This document shows, in pieces, positions 26,932 through 34,772 of a stretch of DNA of 64,000 nt. The notes under the pieces are model-generated. The model was not told where the DNA came from. It searched no databases and was given only the letters and a program-made list of their open reading frames with translations. Made by a program: the position numbers and the translations under genes. The DNA is from Streptomyces sp. GESEQ-4 (GTDB taxonomy: Bacteria; Actinomycetota; Actinomycetes; Streptomycetales; Streptomycetaceae), in assembly GCF_017948455.1 (NCBI RefSeq), contig NZ_JAFFSU010000013.1, positions 1 through 64,000 on the forward strand. The letters run 5' to 3'. The stretch's first letter is position 1. Each line of letters begins with the position of its first letter.

Positions 26932-28218
26932 GTGGCACGCACTGACGAGACCGGCCAGGTCACCCCGCAGGCATCCCCGTTGGGCACGACGCCGCCCACC
27001 CGGCCCCCGGCCGGCGGCGCCGGGCCGAACGCCCGCATGCCGCGCTGGCTGCCGCGCGCCATGCTGCTCGCGCTTGCCCTCTTCGCCGTGTTCCAGCTGG
27101 GCAGTTGGGCCTTCCATGAGCTCACCGGCCTGCTGATCAACATCCTCATCGCGTTCTTCCTGGCCCTGGCCATCGAGCCCGCGGTGAGCTGGATGGCGGC
27201 GCGCGGGATGCGCAGGGGACTGGCCACCTTCCTCGTCTTCTTCGCCGTGATGATCGCGGCCGCGGGGTTCGTCACGCTGCTCGGTTCGATGCTCGCGGGG
27301 CAGATCATCAAGATCGTCGAGGACTTCCCGAACTATCTCGACTCCGTGATCAACTGGGTCAACGCGCACTTTCACTCCGATCTGAAGCGGGTGGACGTCC
27401 AGGAGGGCCTGCTCCGTTCCGACTGGCTGCGCAGCTACGTGCAGAACAGCGCCACCGGCGTCCTGGATGTATCCACCCAGGTCCTGGGAGGCCTGTTCCA
27501 GCTGCTCACGATCGCGCTGTTCTCGTTCTACTTCGCCGCGGACGGCCCCCGGCTGCGGCGCGCGATCTGCTCGGTGCTGCCGCCCGCCCGGCAGGCCGAG
27601 GTGCTGCGCGCCTGGGAGATCGCCGTCAACAAGACCGGCGGCTACATCTACTCGCGCGGCCTGATGGCGCTCGTCTCCGGAGTCGCGCACTACATCCTGC
27701 TCCAGATACTGGACGTGCCGTACGCGCCCGTGCTCGCCGTGTGGGTGGGCCTGGTGTCGCAGTTCATCCCCACCATCGGCACCTATCTCGCGGGCGCCCT
27801 GCCGATGCTGATCGCCTTCACGGTCGATCCCTGGTACGCGCTGTGGGTGATGATCTTCGTCGTGATCTACCAGCAGTTCGAGAACTACATGCTGCAGCCC
27901 AAGCTGACCTCGAAGACCGTCGACATCCACCCCGCGGTCGCCTTCGGCTCGGTCGTCGCGGGCACCGCCCTCCTCGGTGCCGTCGGCGCGCTGATCGCCA
28001 TCCCGGCGGTCGCCACGCTGCAGGCGTTCCTCGGGGCCTATGTGAAGCGGTACGACGTCACGGACGACCCCCGTGTCCATGGGCACCGGAGAGGGCAGTC
28101 CGGGCCCGGCCTGTTCATGCGGGCGCGTGAGCTGTGGGTGGGCAGGCCTCGGACGAGCACTGACTCCCCGACGAGCACTGACTCCCGGACGAGTGCTGAG
28201 TCCCGGCCGGACAGCTGA
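26932..28218 (+). CDS. AI-2E/PerM family permease
   Basis: This 428-residue protein has the UPF0118/AI-2E transporter layout: a Pro-rich cytoplasmic N-terminus, about 7-8 membrane helices, a soluble insert (about 120-185) between helices 3 and 4, and the family motif QFIPTIGTYLAGALP (about 277-291) plus QQFENYMLQPKL. Substrate is unknown; members export small molecules or act in stress tolerance. The GTG at 26932 is preferred over an ATG at 26914 because of the upstream promoter. The C-terminus carries three in-frame 18-bp repeats. It lies directly upstream of recA. Confidence 0.85.
   Translation: MARTDETGQVTPQASPLGTTPPTRPPAGGAGPNARMPRWLPRAMLLALALFAVFQLGSWAFHELTGLLINILIAFFLALAIEPAVSWMAARGMRRGLATFLVFFAVMIAAAGFVTLLGSMLAGQIIKIVEDFPNYLDSVINWVNAHFHSDLKRVDVQEGLLRSDWLRSYVQNSATGVLDVSTQVLGGLFQLLTIALFSFYFAADGPRLRRAICSVLPPARQAEVLRAWEIAVNKTGGYIYSRGLMALVSGVAHYILLQILDVPYAPVLAVWVGLVSQFIPTIGTYLAGALPMLIAFTVDPWYALWVMIFVVIYQQFENYMLQPKLTSKTVDIHPAVAFGSVVAGTALLGAVGALIAIPAVATLQAFLGAYVKRYDVTDDPRVHGHRRGQSGPGLFMRARELWVGRPRTSTDSPTSTDSRTSAESRPDS
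28150..28203 (+). repeat. 18-bp tandem repeat x3 in the permease tail
   Basis: Units 28150-28167, 28168-28185 and 28186-28203 each encode a hexapeptide of the R/P-T-S-T-D-S type at the permease C-terminus. The third copy has diverged. Confidence 0.85.
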
Positions 28219-28291
28219 ATCCCGGCGGATCCGGCGGATTCGGGGCGTTGTCGGGCCGTGAACGTAGGCTCGGAGGTGTCACGTGGTGCGC

Positions 28292-28321
28292 TTGACACGA
28301 AAATCGAACATCCATTCTTAT
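28292..28321 (+). promoter_or_regulatory. recA upstream promoter with LexA-like operator
   Basis: TTGACA (28292-28297) is a perfect -35 box, with TCTTAT (28316-28321) at 18 bp as the -10. Between and over them lies GAACATCCATTC (28306-28317), an imperfect copy of the Gram-positive SOS box (CGAAC-n4-GTTCG). A LexA dimer here would occlude the promoter. Such a GAACATCCATTC element is, as I recall, described upstream of other Streptomyces recA genes. Confidence 0.6.
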
Positions 28322-28415
28322 GGAAGCTCCGGCGAGGCTCTCGACGGGGATTTCCATCGGGTTTGGATGGAGAAGTGCCCGAGTTATCCACAGGCCGGAC
28401 GGGCGTCGGGGCGCA

Positions 28416-28438
28416 TTGTCAGTGGCAGGCGTTAGCGT
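28416..28438 (+). promoter_or_regulatory. PafBC/RecA-NDp-type promoter of recA (perfect match)
   Basis: TTGTCAGTG (28416-28424), an 8-bp spacer and TAGCGT (28433-28438) match the motif TTGTCRGTG-N8-TAnnnT without mismatch. It lies 43 bp upstream of the recA ATG, which keeps a normal ribosome site (GGTGGA). This would give RecA-independent damage induction in addition to the LexA-type promoter. Confidence 0.8.
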
Positions 28439-28481
28439 CTTTGACGTGAAGCGATCGACTCAAGCAAACCGGGTGGAACCC

Positions 28482-29609
28482 ATGGCAGGTACCGACCGCG
28501 AGAAGGCACTGGACGCCGCGCTCGCACAGATTGAACGGCAATTCGGCAAGGGCGCGGTGATGCGCCTCGGCGAGCGGCCGAACGAGCCCATCGAGGTCAT
28601 CCCCACCGGGTCGACCGCGCTCGACGTCGCCCTCGGCGTCGGCGGCCTGCCACGCGGCCGCGTGGTGGAGGTGTACGGACCGGAGTCCTCCGGTAAGACC
28701 ACGCTGACCCTGCACGCGGTGGCGAACGCCCAAAAGGCGGGCGGTCAGGTCGCCTTCGTGGACGCGGAGCACGCCCTCGACCCCGAGTACGCCAAGAAGC
28801 TCGGCGTCGACATCGACAACCTGATCCTCTCCCAGCCGGACAACGGCGAGCAGGCGCTGGAGATCGTGGACATGCTGGTCCGCTCCGGCGCCCTCGACCT
28901 GATCGTCATCGACTCCGTCGCCGCGCTCGTCCCGCGCGCGGAGATCGAGGGCGAGATGGGCGACAGCCACGTCGGTCTGCAGGCCCGTCTGATGAGCCAG
29001 GCACTGCGGAAGATCACCAGCGCGCTCAACCAGTCGAAGACCACCGCGATCTTCATCAACCAGCTCCGCGAGAAGATCGGCGTGATGTTCGGCTCGCCGG
29101 AGACCACGACCGGTGGCCGGGCGCTGAAGTTCTACGCCTCGGTGCGGCTCGACATCCGTCGCATCGAGACCCTGAAGGACGGTACCGACGCGGTCGGCAA
29201 CCGCACTCGCGTCAAGGTCGTCAAGAACAAGGTCGCGCCGCCCTTCAAGCAGGCCGAGTTCGACATCCTCTACGGCCAGGGCATCAGCCGCGAGGGCGGC
29301 CTGATCGACATGGGCGTGGAGAACGGCTTCGTCCGCAAGGCCGGCGCCTGGTACACGTACGAGGGCGACCAGCTCGGCCAGGGCAAGGAGAACGCGCGCA
29401 ACTTCCTCAAGGACAACCCCGACCTGGCCAACGAGATCGAGAAGAAGATCAAGGAGAAGCTGGGCGTCGGCGTACGCCCGGAGGAGCCGGCCGCCGAACC
29501 GGGCGCGGACGCCGCGGTCTCCGCCGCCGCTGCCGACGCCGCGAAGACGGTGCCCGCGCCGGCTGCCGCCAAGGTCACCAAGACCAAGGCCGCGACCGCC
29601 AAGAGCTGA
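28482..29609 (+). CDS. recA: Recombinase RecA
   Basis: The 375-residue strand-exchange protein carries Walker A GPESSGKTT (about 66-74), Walker B LIVIDSVAALVP, the DNA-binding loops L1 (EIEGEMGDSHVG) and L2 (FGSPETTTGGRALKFY) and the NQLREKIG motif. An Ala/Lys/Pro-rich tail (about 330-375) is typical of Streptomyces. It coats single-stranded DNA, drives recombination and activates LexA self-cleavage. The ATG has GGTGGA 6-11 nt upstream. recX follows after 4 bp, so both are co-transcribed. Confidence 0.97.
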   Translation: MAGTDREKALDAALAQIERQFGKGAVMRLGERPNEPIEVIPTGSTALDVALGVGGLPRGRVVEVYGPESSGKTTLTLHAVANAQKAGGQVAFVDAEHALDPEYAKKLGVDIDNLILSQPDNGEQALEIVDMLVRSGALDLIVIDSVAALVPRAEIEGEMGDSHVGLQARLMSQALRKITSALNQSKTTAIFINQLREKIGVMFGSPETTTGGRALKFYASVRLDIRRIETLKDGTDAVGNRTRVKVVKNKVAPPFKQAEFDILYGQGISREGGLIDMGVENGFVRKAGAWYTYEGDQLGQGKENARNFLKDNPDLANEIEKKIKEKLGVGVRPEEPAAEPGADAAVSAAAADAAKTVPAPAAAKVTKTKAATAKS

Positions 29610-29613
29610 CGCC

Positions 29614-30621
29614 GTGACACGACGAACCGACTGGGCCGAGCACGTCTACCCGGGCGCTCCGCGTGAGCGGCAGAGACCGGGTGACGGAGGCTCCTACGCG
29701 GCGGACGACCGCGGGGACCGCGACGCGGCCGTGCTGTACGACCACGTGGAGCGATACGGCTACGACCACGTGGAACGGTACGGCAGGGGCGGGGAGTACG
29801 GCGCCGAGCCGGGCGGTGCGGCGTGGCCGGACAGGGGAGAGTCGCCGGACGGTGGCGCGGTGCCCGGCGCCGGTTCGGCGGGCGGTTCGCGTCGCCGTGG
29901 CCGGTCTCGTCGCGCGGGCGGCGGGGATCGTGACGCGGGCAGTGGGGCTTGGGACGCGGGCAGTGGCGCTCGTGACGCGGATGGCGGGGTCCGCGACACG
30001 GGCGGCGGAGCTCGCGCCGGGGGCGGTGGACGCGGGCGTCGACGGCGTGGCCGTGGGGAGCCGTCCGGTGAGGACGAAGGCGCCTCCTCCTCGTCGAGGG
30101 CCGAGCGGGAGGAACCTTCAGGGGACCCGGTGGAGCGGGCGCGGGCGATCTGTCTGCGCCTGCTCACCGGGACCCCGCGCACGCGAAAGCAACTCGCGGA
30201 CGCCCTGCGCAAGCGCGAGATTCCCGACGACGCCGCCGAGGAGGTGCTGTCGCGGTTCGAGGAGGTCGGGCTGATCAACGACAGTGCGTTCGCGGACGCC
30301 TGGGTGGAGTCCCGGCACCACGGCAGGGGCCTGGCCCGGCGTGCTCTCGCCCAGGAGCTGCGGACCAAGGGCGTCGACTCCACACTGATCGACGCGGCCG
30401 TGTCGCAGCTCGACTCCGAGCAGGAAGAAGCGACCGCACGCGAACTCGTCGCCCGCAAACTGCGCGCCACCCGCGGTCTCGACCGCGACAAGCGACTCCG
30501 CCGCCTCGCGGGCATGCTCGCCCGCAAGGGCTACCCCGAGGGCATGGCCCTACGGGTGGTCCGGCAGGCGCTCGAAGAGGAGGGCGAGGACACGGAGTTC
30601 CTCGGGGAGGAGGGGTTCTGA
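29614..30621 (+). CDS. recX: RecX regulatory protein with long repetitive N-terminus
   Basis: RecX binds RecA filaments and limits their activity. The three-helix-repeat RecX domain occupies about 172-325 (ERARAICLRLLTGTPRTRKQL, FEEVGLINDSAFADAWV and the final ARKGYPEGMALRVVR element). The usual protein has 150-270 residues; this one has 335 because of an N-terminal extension (1-170) rich in Gly, Arg, Asp and Ser. That extension carries a duplicated octapeptide (YDHVERYG) and four heptapeptide repeats. The GTG start lies 4 bp after recA; the extension is in the same frame without a better internal ribosome site, so I keep the full length. Confidence 0.85.
   Translation: MTRRTDWAEHVYPGAPRERQRPGDGGSYAADDRGDRDAAVLYDHVERYGYDHVERYGRGGEYGAEPGGAAWPDRGESPDGGAVPGAGSAGGSRRRGRSRRAGGGDRDAGSGAWDAGSGARDADGGVRDTGGGARAGGGGRGRRRRGRGEPSGEDEGASSSSRAEREEPSGDPVERARAICLRLLTGTPRTRKQLADALRKREIPDDAAEEVLSRFEEVGLINDSAFADAWVESRHHGRGLARRALAQELRTKGVDSTLIDAAVSQLDSEQEEATARELVARKLRATRGLDRDKRLRRLAGMLARKGYPEGMALRVVRQALEEEGEDTEFLGEEGF
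29737..29784 (+). repeat. 24-bp tandem duplication in recX
   Basis: 29737-29760 and 29761-29784 are near-identical (two synonymous differences) and encode YDHVERYG twice. Synonymous-only divergence suggests that the duplication is old enough to drift but constrained at protein level. Confidence 0.9.
29929..30012 (+). repeat. 21-bp tandem repeat x4 in recX
   Basis: Units start at 29929, 29950, 29971 and 29992 and encode heptapeptides of the type RDAGSGA, with later copies diverged. The reading frame is kept. Confidence 0.88.
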
Positions 30622-30694
30622 AGACGACGGGTTCTCAAGACGAACGCGTTCTCAAGACGAACGGGCTCTGAAGACGTCGGGTTCTGAAGTGGGC
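30615..30694 (+). repeat. 16-17 bp tandem repeat, about 5 copies, starting on the recX stop codon
   Basis: Units GTTCTGAAGACGACGG and variants begin at 30615, 30631, 30648, 30665 and 30681. The first unit contains the recX TGA, so the array has grown out of the gene end into the 3' region. Units alternate between 16 and 17 bp, so it is non-coding. No terminator hairpin is obvious. Confidence 0.88.
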
Positions 30695-30829
30695 TCTCCG
30701 CGGGGGAGGGCTCCCGGCACGTCGGCCCCGGACACGGTGGACGCGCGGGGGCGCCCATCGTGTCCAAGGCCGCACATGCCGTACCAACTCGCCCAGCGGT
30801 TCCGCGTGATGGACGGCCTCACATGTCGC

Positions 30830-31249
30830 TCAACCCTGCCCCGACGTCACCGGAAGCCCCGCGTCCCGCCAAGCCTGGAAGCCGCCCACCAGATCAGTGG
30901 CCCGCCGCAAGCCCAGCTGATGCAGGGATGCGACCGCCAGACTGGAGGCGTATCCCTCGTTGCACACCACGACCACGCGCAGGTCATGGCTCGTGGCCTC
31001 GGGTGCCCGGTGGCTGCCCTGGGGATCGAGGCGCCACTCCAGTTCGTTGCGCTCGACGACCAGGGCGCCCGGAATCAGACCGTCCCGCTCGCGCAGGGCC
31101 GCGTACCGGATGTCCACCAGCAGCGCCGCACCGGCCTGGACGGCGTCGTAGGCGTCCTGCGGCTCGATGCGGTCGTAGCTCTCGCGGACCCGCTGCAGCA
31201 ACTCTTCGATGCCGACCGGCCGTTCGCTCGCACTGCTGCCGCCGCTCAC
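30830..31249 (-). CDS. Rhodanese-like sulfurtransferase domain protein
   Basis: This 139-residue single rhodanese domain has LVDIRYAALRERDGLIPGA (about 44-62), the active-site loop CNEGYASSLA with the catalytic cysteine (about 98) and the GGFQAWRDAGLPV C-terminal motif. It should move sulfane sulfur from a donor such as thiosulfate or a persulfide. Its ATG overlaps the stop of the cysteine dioxygenase gene by 4 bp, so the two act in cysteine sulfur catabolism. Confidence 0.88.
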   Translation of the reverse strand: MSGGSSASERPVGIEELLQRVRESYDRIEPQDAYDAVQAGAALLVDIRYAALRERDGLIPGALVVERNELEWRLDPQGSHRAPEATSHDLRVVVVCNEGYASSLAVASLHQLGLRRATDLVGGFQAWRDAGLPVTSGQG

Positions 31250-31794
31250 TGCCAGTCCTCCGGGCGCTCGACCTGCTCCAGGCGCAGGATCGGCCCGGTG
31301 CGGCTGTAGCGGCGAATCTGTGGCAGGGGCGGGTAGTAGGCGTGGACGGAGATGGCGTGCCGGTCCGGCGACTCGTTGAGGACTTCGTGGACGTGGTGGT
31401 GGCCGAAGGAGCGGCCCTGGCCGGCCGGCAGTCGGCGCTCCCGGTCCACGTCCTCGCTGAGTTCCAGGGTCTTCCAGCCATCGGTGGGGAGCCGGGCGGC
31501 CAGCGAGTGCTCCTTGAGCTCGCCGGCGGCGGTCAGGAAGGCACCGACCGAGTCGGCGTGGTCGTGCCAGCCGGTGCCTGTGCCGGGTGGCCAGCCGATC
31601 AGCCAGGCCTCACTGCCGCCGGGCCCCTCCAGACGCACCCAGGTGCGGCCTTCGGGGTCGAGTGGAAGAGAGGCGATCAACGCGGCGTCGGCGGCTGTGC
31701 GTCGTACGAAATCGAGAAGGTCCGCCTGGGTGGGCGCAGTCGGCGCCGAGGCAGGGACAGAGCTGGAGAGAGAGGGGGAGACAGACACGTACAC
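31246..31794 (-). CDS. Cysteine dioxygenase (cupin, type I)
   Basis: This non-haem iron enzyme oxidises L-cysteine to cysteine sulfinate with O2. The 182-residue cupin has the metal histidines in WHDHADSVGAF (about 75-85; HxH) and in HHHVHEVLNE (about 131-140). A Glu is not needed in this family. A Ser/Pro/Thr-rich tail (1-22) precedes the domain. The GTG start has AGGACGG close upstream. It is transcribed leftwards with the rhodanese gene from a well-defined promoter about 160 nt upstream, flanked by palindromic sites. Confidence 0.85.
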   Translation of the reverse strand: MYVSVSPSLSSSVPASAPTAPTQADLLDFVRRTAADAALIASLPLDPEGRTWVRLEGPGGSEAWLIGWPPGTGTGWHDHADSVGAFLTAAGELKEHSLAARLPTDGWKTLELSEDVDRERRLPAGQGRSFGHHHVHEVLNESPDRHAISVHAYYPPLPQIRRYSRTGPILRLEQVERPEDWQ

Positions 31795-31907
31795 CGTCCT
31801 GATGAGCGTTCGCGGGAGCGCGCGGCTGCACTTCGGCGGCGCGCGCAGGTGAAGAGGGATGCGAATTCAGCAGGACCGGGTACACATGCAGCCCGCAAAG
31901 CGGACGA

Positions 31908-31921
31908 GGTCCATATGGACC
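31908..31921. promoter_or_regulatory. Perfect 14-bp palindrome in the cysteine dioxygenase leader
   Basis: GGTCCATATGGACC is a perfect palindrome. It lies about 35-45 bp downstream of the predicted start of transcription. The half site ATATGGACC recurs at 32002-32010, upstream of the -35 box, and TGGACC also occurs at 31978-31983. The set looks like a multi-site operator for one regulator. Confidence 0.6.
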
Positions 31922-31960
31922 CTCCGCCACAGGTGCACACACGTGTCGATCACGCTGCGG

Positions 31961-31989
31961 AGTACACCATGTCGGCGTGGACCGGTCAA
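31961..31989 (-). promoter_or_regulatory. Cysteine dioxygenase-rhodanese promoter
   Basis: On the minus strand TTGACC (31989-31984), a 17-bp spacer and TGTACT (31966-31961) form a good vegetative promoter. The leader to the GTG at 31794 is about 160 nt. Operator-like half sites lie on both sides. Confidence 0.6.
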
Positions 31990-32000
31990 CTCACGGTCAC

Positions 32001-32010
32001 TATATGGACC
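32001..32010. promoter_or_regulatory. Second ATATGGACC operator half-site
   Basis: TATATGGACC repeats one arm of the 31908-31921 palindrome; with GGTC at 31995-31998 it forms an imperfect GGTC-n8-GACC palindrome about 50 bp upstream of the transcription start. Confidence 0.5.
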
Positions 32011-32034
32011 GGATCGGATGACGACGGGTGCCGC

Positions 32035-33669
32035 TCAGCGCGACCCCGCCGTGGCCTCCGCTTCTGCCTCTGCCCCCGCCCTCGCCCGCACCGGCCCGCC
32101 CAGTGTCGCCTCGGCCGCTGTGTACAGGTCGGCCGGGCGCACGCCGTTCAGCGCGGTGACCAGGTGTCCGTCGGGCCGCACCAGCAGCACCGTGTGCGCG
32201 GCCGCCCCCGGGTAGCTCTCGGTAACCAGCAGCTCGGCTGGGTGTGGCAGCGCCGTCACCGCCGCAGCCAGCCGGGGCATGATCCCGGCGGTCACCCAGT
32301 GCCGCCGCTCCCACACGCCCGTGCCCGGCGCGACCAGCACGACGAGCAGCGCGCCACGGCCGAGCCGGTCCCGCAGCCGCACGAAGGAGCCGTCCTCCGC
32401 GGTGACCCGCACGTCGGTGACCTGTGCGCCGGGCAGTGTGTCCACGACGGTCTCGCCCTCGAGGGGCCCGGGCGCGAGCGGTGAACGGTCGTATGCCCCC
32501 GTCGCGCCCAGTGCTCCCTGCCCCAGGTGGCCGTCGGTGAGCAGGCCGTCATGGCCCCGGGCCGATCCGGGGACGTACGACCGCAGCCCTCCGCCCCCGC
32601 GCACCAGGGGCAGGGCCTGGTCGGCGGCGCGCAGCCGGGCGGCGACGATGCCGCGCCGCTCGGCCTGGTAGCTGTCGAGCAGTGCCTCGTGCGGCCCGTG
32701 GTGCCAGGCCAGCGCCAGCTTCCAGGCGAGGTTGTCGGCGTCCCTCAGCCCCTCGTCCAGCCCCTGCGTGCCCAGCGCGCCGAGCAGATGGGCGGCGTCC
32801 CCCGCGAGGAAGACCCGGCCCACCCGCCACCGCCGGGCCAGGCGGTGATGGACGATGTGGACTCCGGTGTCCAGCAGCTCGTACGGCGGTGTCGAGCCGC
32901 CTGTCCAGCCCGCGAGCGTCTCCCGGACGCGGGCCACCAGCAGCTCCGGCGTGACCAGGTCCTTGCCGGGCGGCAGCAGCCAGTCCAGCCGCCAGACGCC
33001 GTCCGGCAGCGGGCGCCCGGTCACCTCCCCGCCCGAGGGTCCCGACGTCCGCCACGGCGGCATCCGATGGAGCAACGCTTCGTCGGGCCACGGAAGTTCC
33101 GCCCGCAGCGCGGCCACGGCGTGTCGCTCCACCGCCGTACGGCCGGGGAAGCGGATGTCCTGGAGCTTGCGCACGGTCGAGCGCGGGCCGTCGCAGCCGA
33201 CCAGGAAACTGCCGCGCCACCACGTTCCCTTGGGGCCGCGGGTGTGGGCCGTGACGCCTGAAGGTTCCTGCTCGATGGTGTCGAGGCGGCTGTCCGTCGC
33301 GATGTCGACCAGCCGTTCGCCGGTGACGGCCGCGCGCAGGGAGGACGTCAGCACGTGCTGTGCGATGTGCAGCGGGGCGGCCAGCCCTGGCTCGGTCTCG
33401 GTCTCGTCGAAAGTGACCGCGCGCATCACCTGCTTGCGGCGCATCGACCGCCATCCGGCCCAGCGGCAGCCCGCCTCGGCCGACGGGACGCCGGTGAGGC
33501 GCTCCACGAGGGCGGCGGTGTCCTCGCGCAGCACGACCGTGCGTGCGGGACGCGGCTCGTCCTTGCCCGGGCCCTCGTCCAGGACCACCGACGGCACTTC
33601 CTGACGCGCCAACGCGAGCGCGAGCGTGAGCCCGACGGGCCCCGCCCCGACGATGATCACCGGGTCCAC
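32035..33669 (-). CDS. FAD-dependent aromatic-ring hydroxylase-like monooxygenase
   Basis: This 544-residue class A flavoprotein monooxygenase (p-hydroxybenzoate hydroxylase/PheA-TfdG family) has the N-terminal GAGPVGLTLAL dinucleotide motif, the DG motif in FLVGCDGPRSTVRK (about 164) and the second FAD motif GRVFLAGDAAHL ... EGLRDADNLAWKLA (about 280-315). The usual PP/GGQG stretch after GDAAH is changed to LGALGTQG. A C-terminal thioredoxin-like domain follows. The GTG start at 33669 has AGGGGG upstream; no other start fits. It probably uses NAD(P)H and O2 on a phenolic substrate that cannot be inferred. Confidence 0.82.
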   Translation of the reverse strand: MDPVIIVGAGPVGLTLALALARQEVPSVVLDEGPGKDEPRPARTVVLREDTAALVERLTGVPSAEAGCRWAGWRSMRRKQVMRAVTFDETETEPGLAAPLHIAQHVLTSSLRAAVTGERLVDIATDSRLDTIEQEPSGVTAHTRGPKGTWWRGSFLVGCDGPRSTVRKLQDIRFPGRTAVERHAVAALRAELPWPDEALLHRMPPWRTSGPSGGEVTGRPLPDGVWRLDWLLPPGKDLVTPELLVARVRETLAGWTGGSTPPYELLDTGVHIVHHRLARRWRVGRVFLAGDAAHLLGALGTQGLDEGLRDADNLAWKLALAWHHGPHEALLDSYQAERRGIVAARLRAADQALPLVRGGGGLRSYVPGSARGHDGLLTDGHLGQGALGATGAYDRSPLAPGPLEGETVVDTLPGAQVTDVRVTAEDGSFVRLRDRLGRGALLVVLVAPGTGVWERRHWVTAGIMPRLAAAVTALPHPAELLVTESYPGAAAHTVLLVRPDGHLVTALNGVRPADLYTAAEATLGGPVRARAGAEAEAEATAGSR

Positions 33670-33775
33670 GACGCGGCGCCCCCTGCCCGCAGTGGCGTCC
33701 TCAGGGACGTGGGTGAACAGGAAGTTGGAGCAGGGTGCACGATCACAGAACGTATGCAACCTATTGCTGGTGCTT

Positions 33776-33840
33776 GCGTCAAGTGACGGAGGGCAGTGGC
33801 GATCATGCCACTGCCCTCCGTGCGGTCGTGCCACTTGACG
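33776..33840. terminator. Strong terminator of the gluABCD operon
   Basis: A perfect 15-bp stem (33786-33800 with 33807-33821) encloses a 6-nt loop. An outer inverted pair CGTCAAGTG/CACTTGACG (33776-33784, 33832-33840) extends it. It lies just beyond the gluD stop codon on the minus strand. Confidence 0.8.
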
Positions 33841-33845
33841 GTTGA

Positions 33846-34772
33846 TCAGATGCCGCCGGCTCCTCCGAAGCTGCCGCCGGCGCCGGTCCCGTAGGAGCCG
33901 CCGACCTCCGCCGCGTTGAGCTCCTCCACGTCGTCCTTGCCGAGCACCGCGCCCGTGCTCCGCTTGCTGCGCCGCAGCCTCTGCTCCAGCCAGCCCGCGA
34001 AGCTCGTGAGGATGAAGTTCAGGACGATGTAGATGGCCGCCACCACGATGAAGCTCGGGATGACGGTGGCGTAGAACGCCGCGAGTGTGCCGCGCGAGTT
34101 GAGCAGCTCGGTGAAGCCGATCATCACGCCACCCAGTGCGGTGTCCTTCACGATGACCACCAGCTGGCTGACGATGGCCGGCAGCATCGCGGTGACGGCC
34201 TGCGGCAGCAGGACGCTGGTCATCGTCTGGCCCTTGCGCAGTCCGATCGCCTGGGCCGCCTCCGTCTGCCCCTTGGGCAGGGAGAGGATGCCGGCTTTGA
34301 CGATCTCGGCGAGGACCGAGGCGTTGTAGAGCACCAGGCCCGTGACGACCGCGTACAGCGGACGGTCTTCGGTGCTGACGTCCGTGTAGCTGGAGTAGAA
34401 CTGGTTGGCGAACAGCATCAGCAGCAGCACCGGGATCGCCCGGAAGAACTCGACCACCGCACCGGCCGGGATCCGTACCCACCGGTGGTCGGACAGGCGG
34501 GCGATGCCGAAGATCGCGCCCAGCGGGAGGGCGATGATCATGGAGAGCGCCGCTGCCTTCAGGGTGTTTGCGAGGCCGGGCAGCAGATACGTCGTCCAGG
34601 CTTCGGACTCGGTGAACGGCTCCCACAGGGCCCACTCCAGCTGGCCCTTGTCGTCCATCGTCTTGTAGATCCACCACACGAGCAGGGCGAGGAGGACGAA
34701 GAACACCACCGAGAGAATGATGTTGCGCCGCTTGGCCCGGGGGCCTGGAGCGTCGTAGAGGACCGAGGTCAT
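33846..34772 (-). CDS. gluD: Glutamate ABC transporter permease GluD
   Basis: This 308-residue permease has about five membrane helices and the HisM/GlnP-type EAA loop (EAAQAIGLRKGQTMTSVLLPQA split around 175-195). It forms the membrane channel with GluC. A glycine-rich tail (GGSYGTGAGGSFGG) follows a cytoplasmic C-terminal segment; this tail is absent from most relatives outside Streptomyces. It overlaps gluC by 4 bp. The family takes up glutamate (and perhaps aspartate). Confidence 0.9.
   Translation of the reverse strand: MTSVLYDAPGPRAKRRNIILSVVFFVLLALLVWWIYKTMDDKGQLEWALWEPFTESEAWTTYLLPGLANTLKAAALSMIIALPLGAIFGIARLSDHRWVRIPAGAVVEFFRAIPVLLLMLFANQFYSSYTDVSTEDRPLYAVVTGLVLYNASVLAEIVKAGILSLPKGQTEAAQAIGLRKGQTMTSVLLPQAVTAMLPAIVSQLVVIVKDTALGGVMIGFTELLNSRGTLAAFYATVIPSFIVVAAIYIVLNFILTSFAGWLEQRLRRSKRSTGAVLGKDDVEELNAAEVGGSYGTGAGGSFGGAGGI

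Noticed and set aside
28320..28481. ATG at 28320 as an early start of recA
   Set aside because: The extra 54 residues have no RecA similarity, lie over the promoter elements and lack a ribosome site; the ATG at 28482 has GGTGGA and the conserved MAGTDREKAL start.
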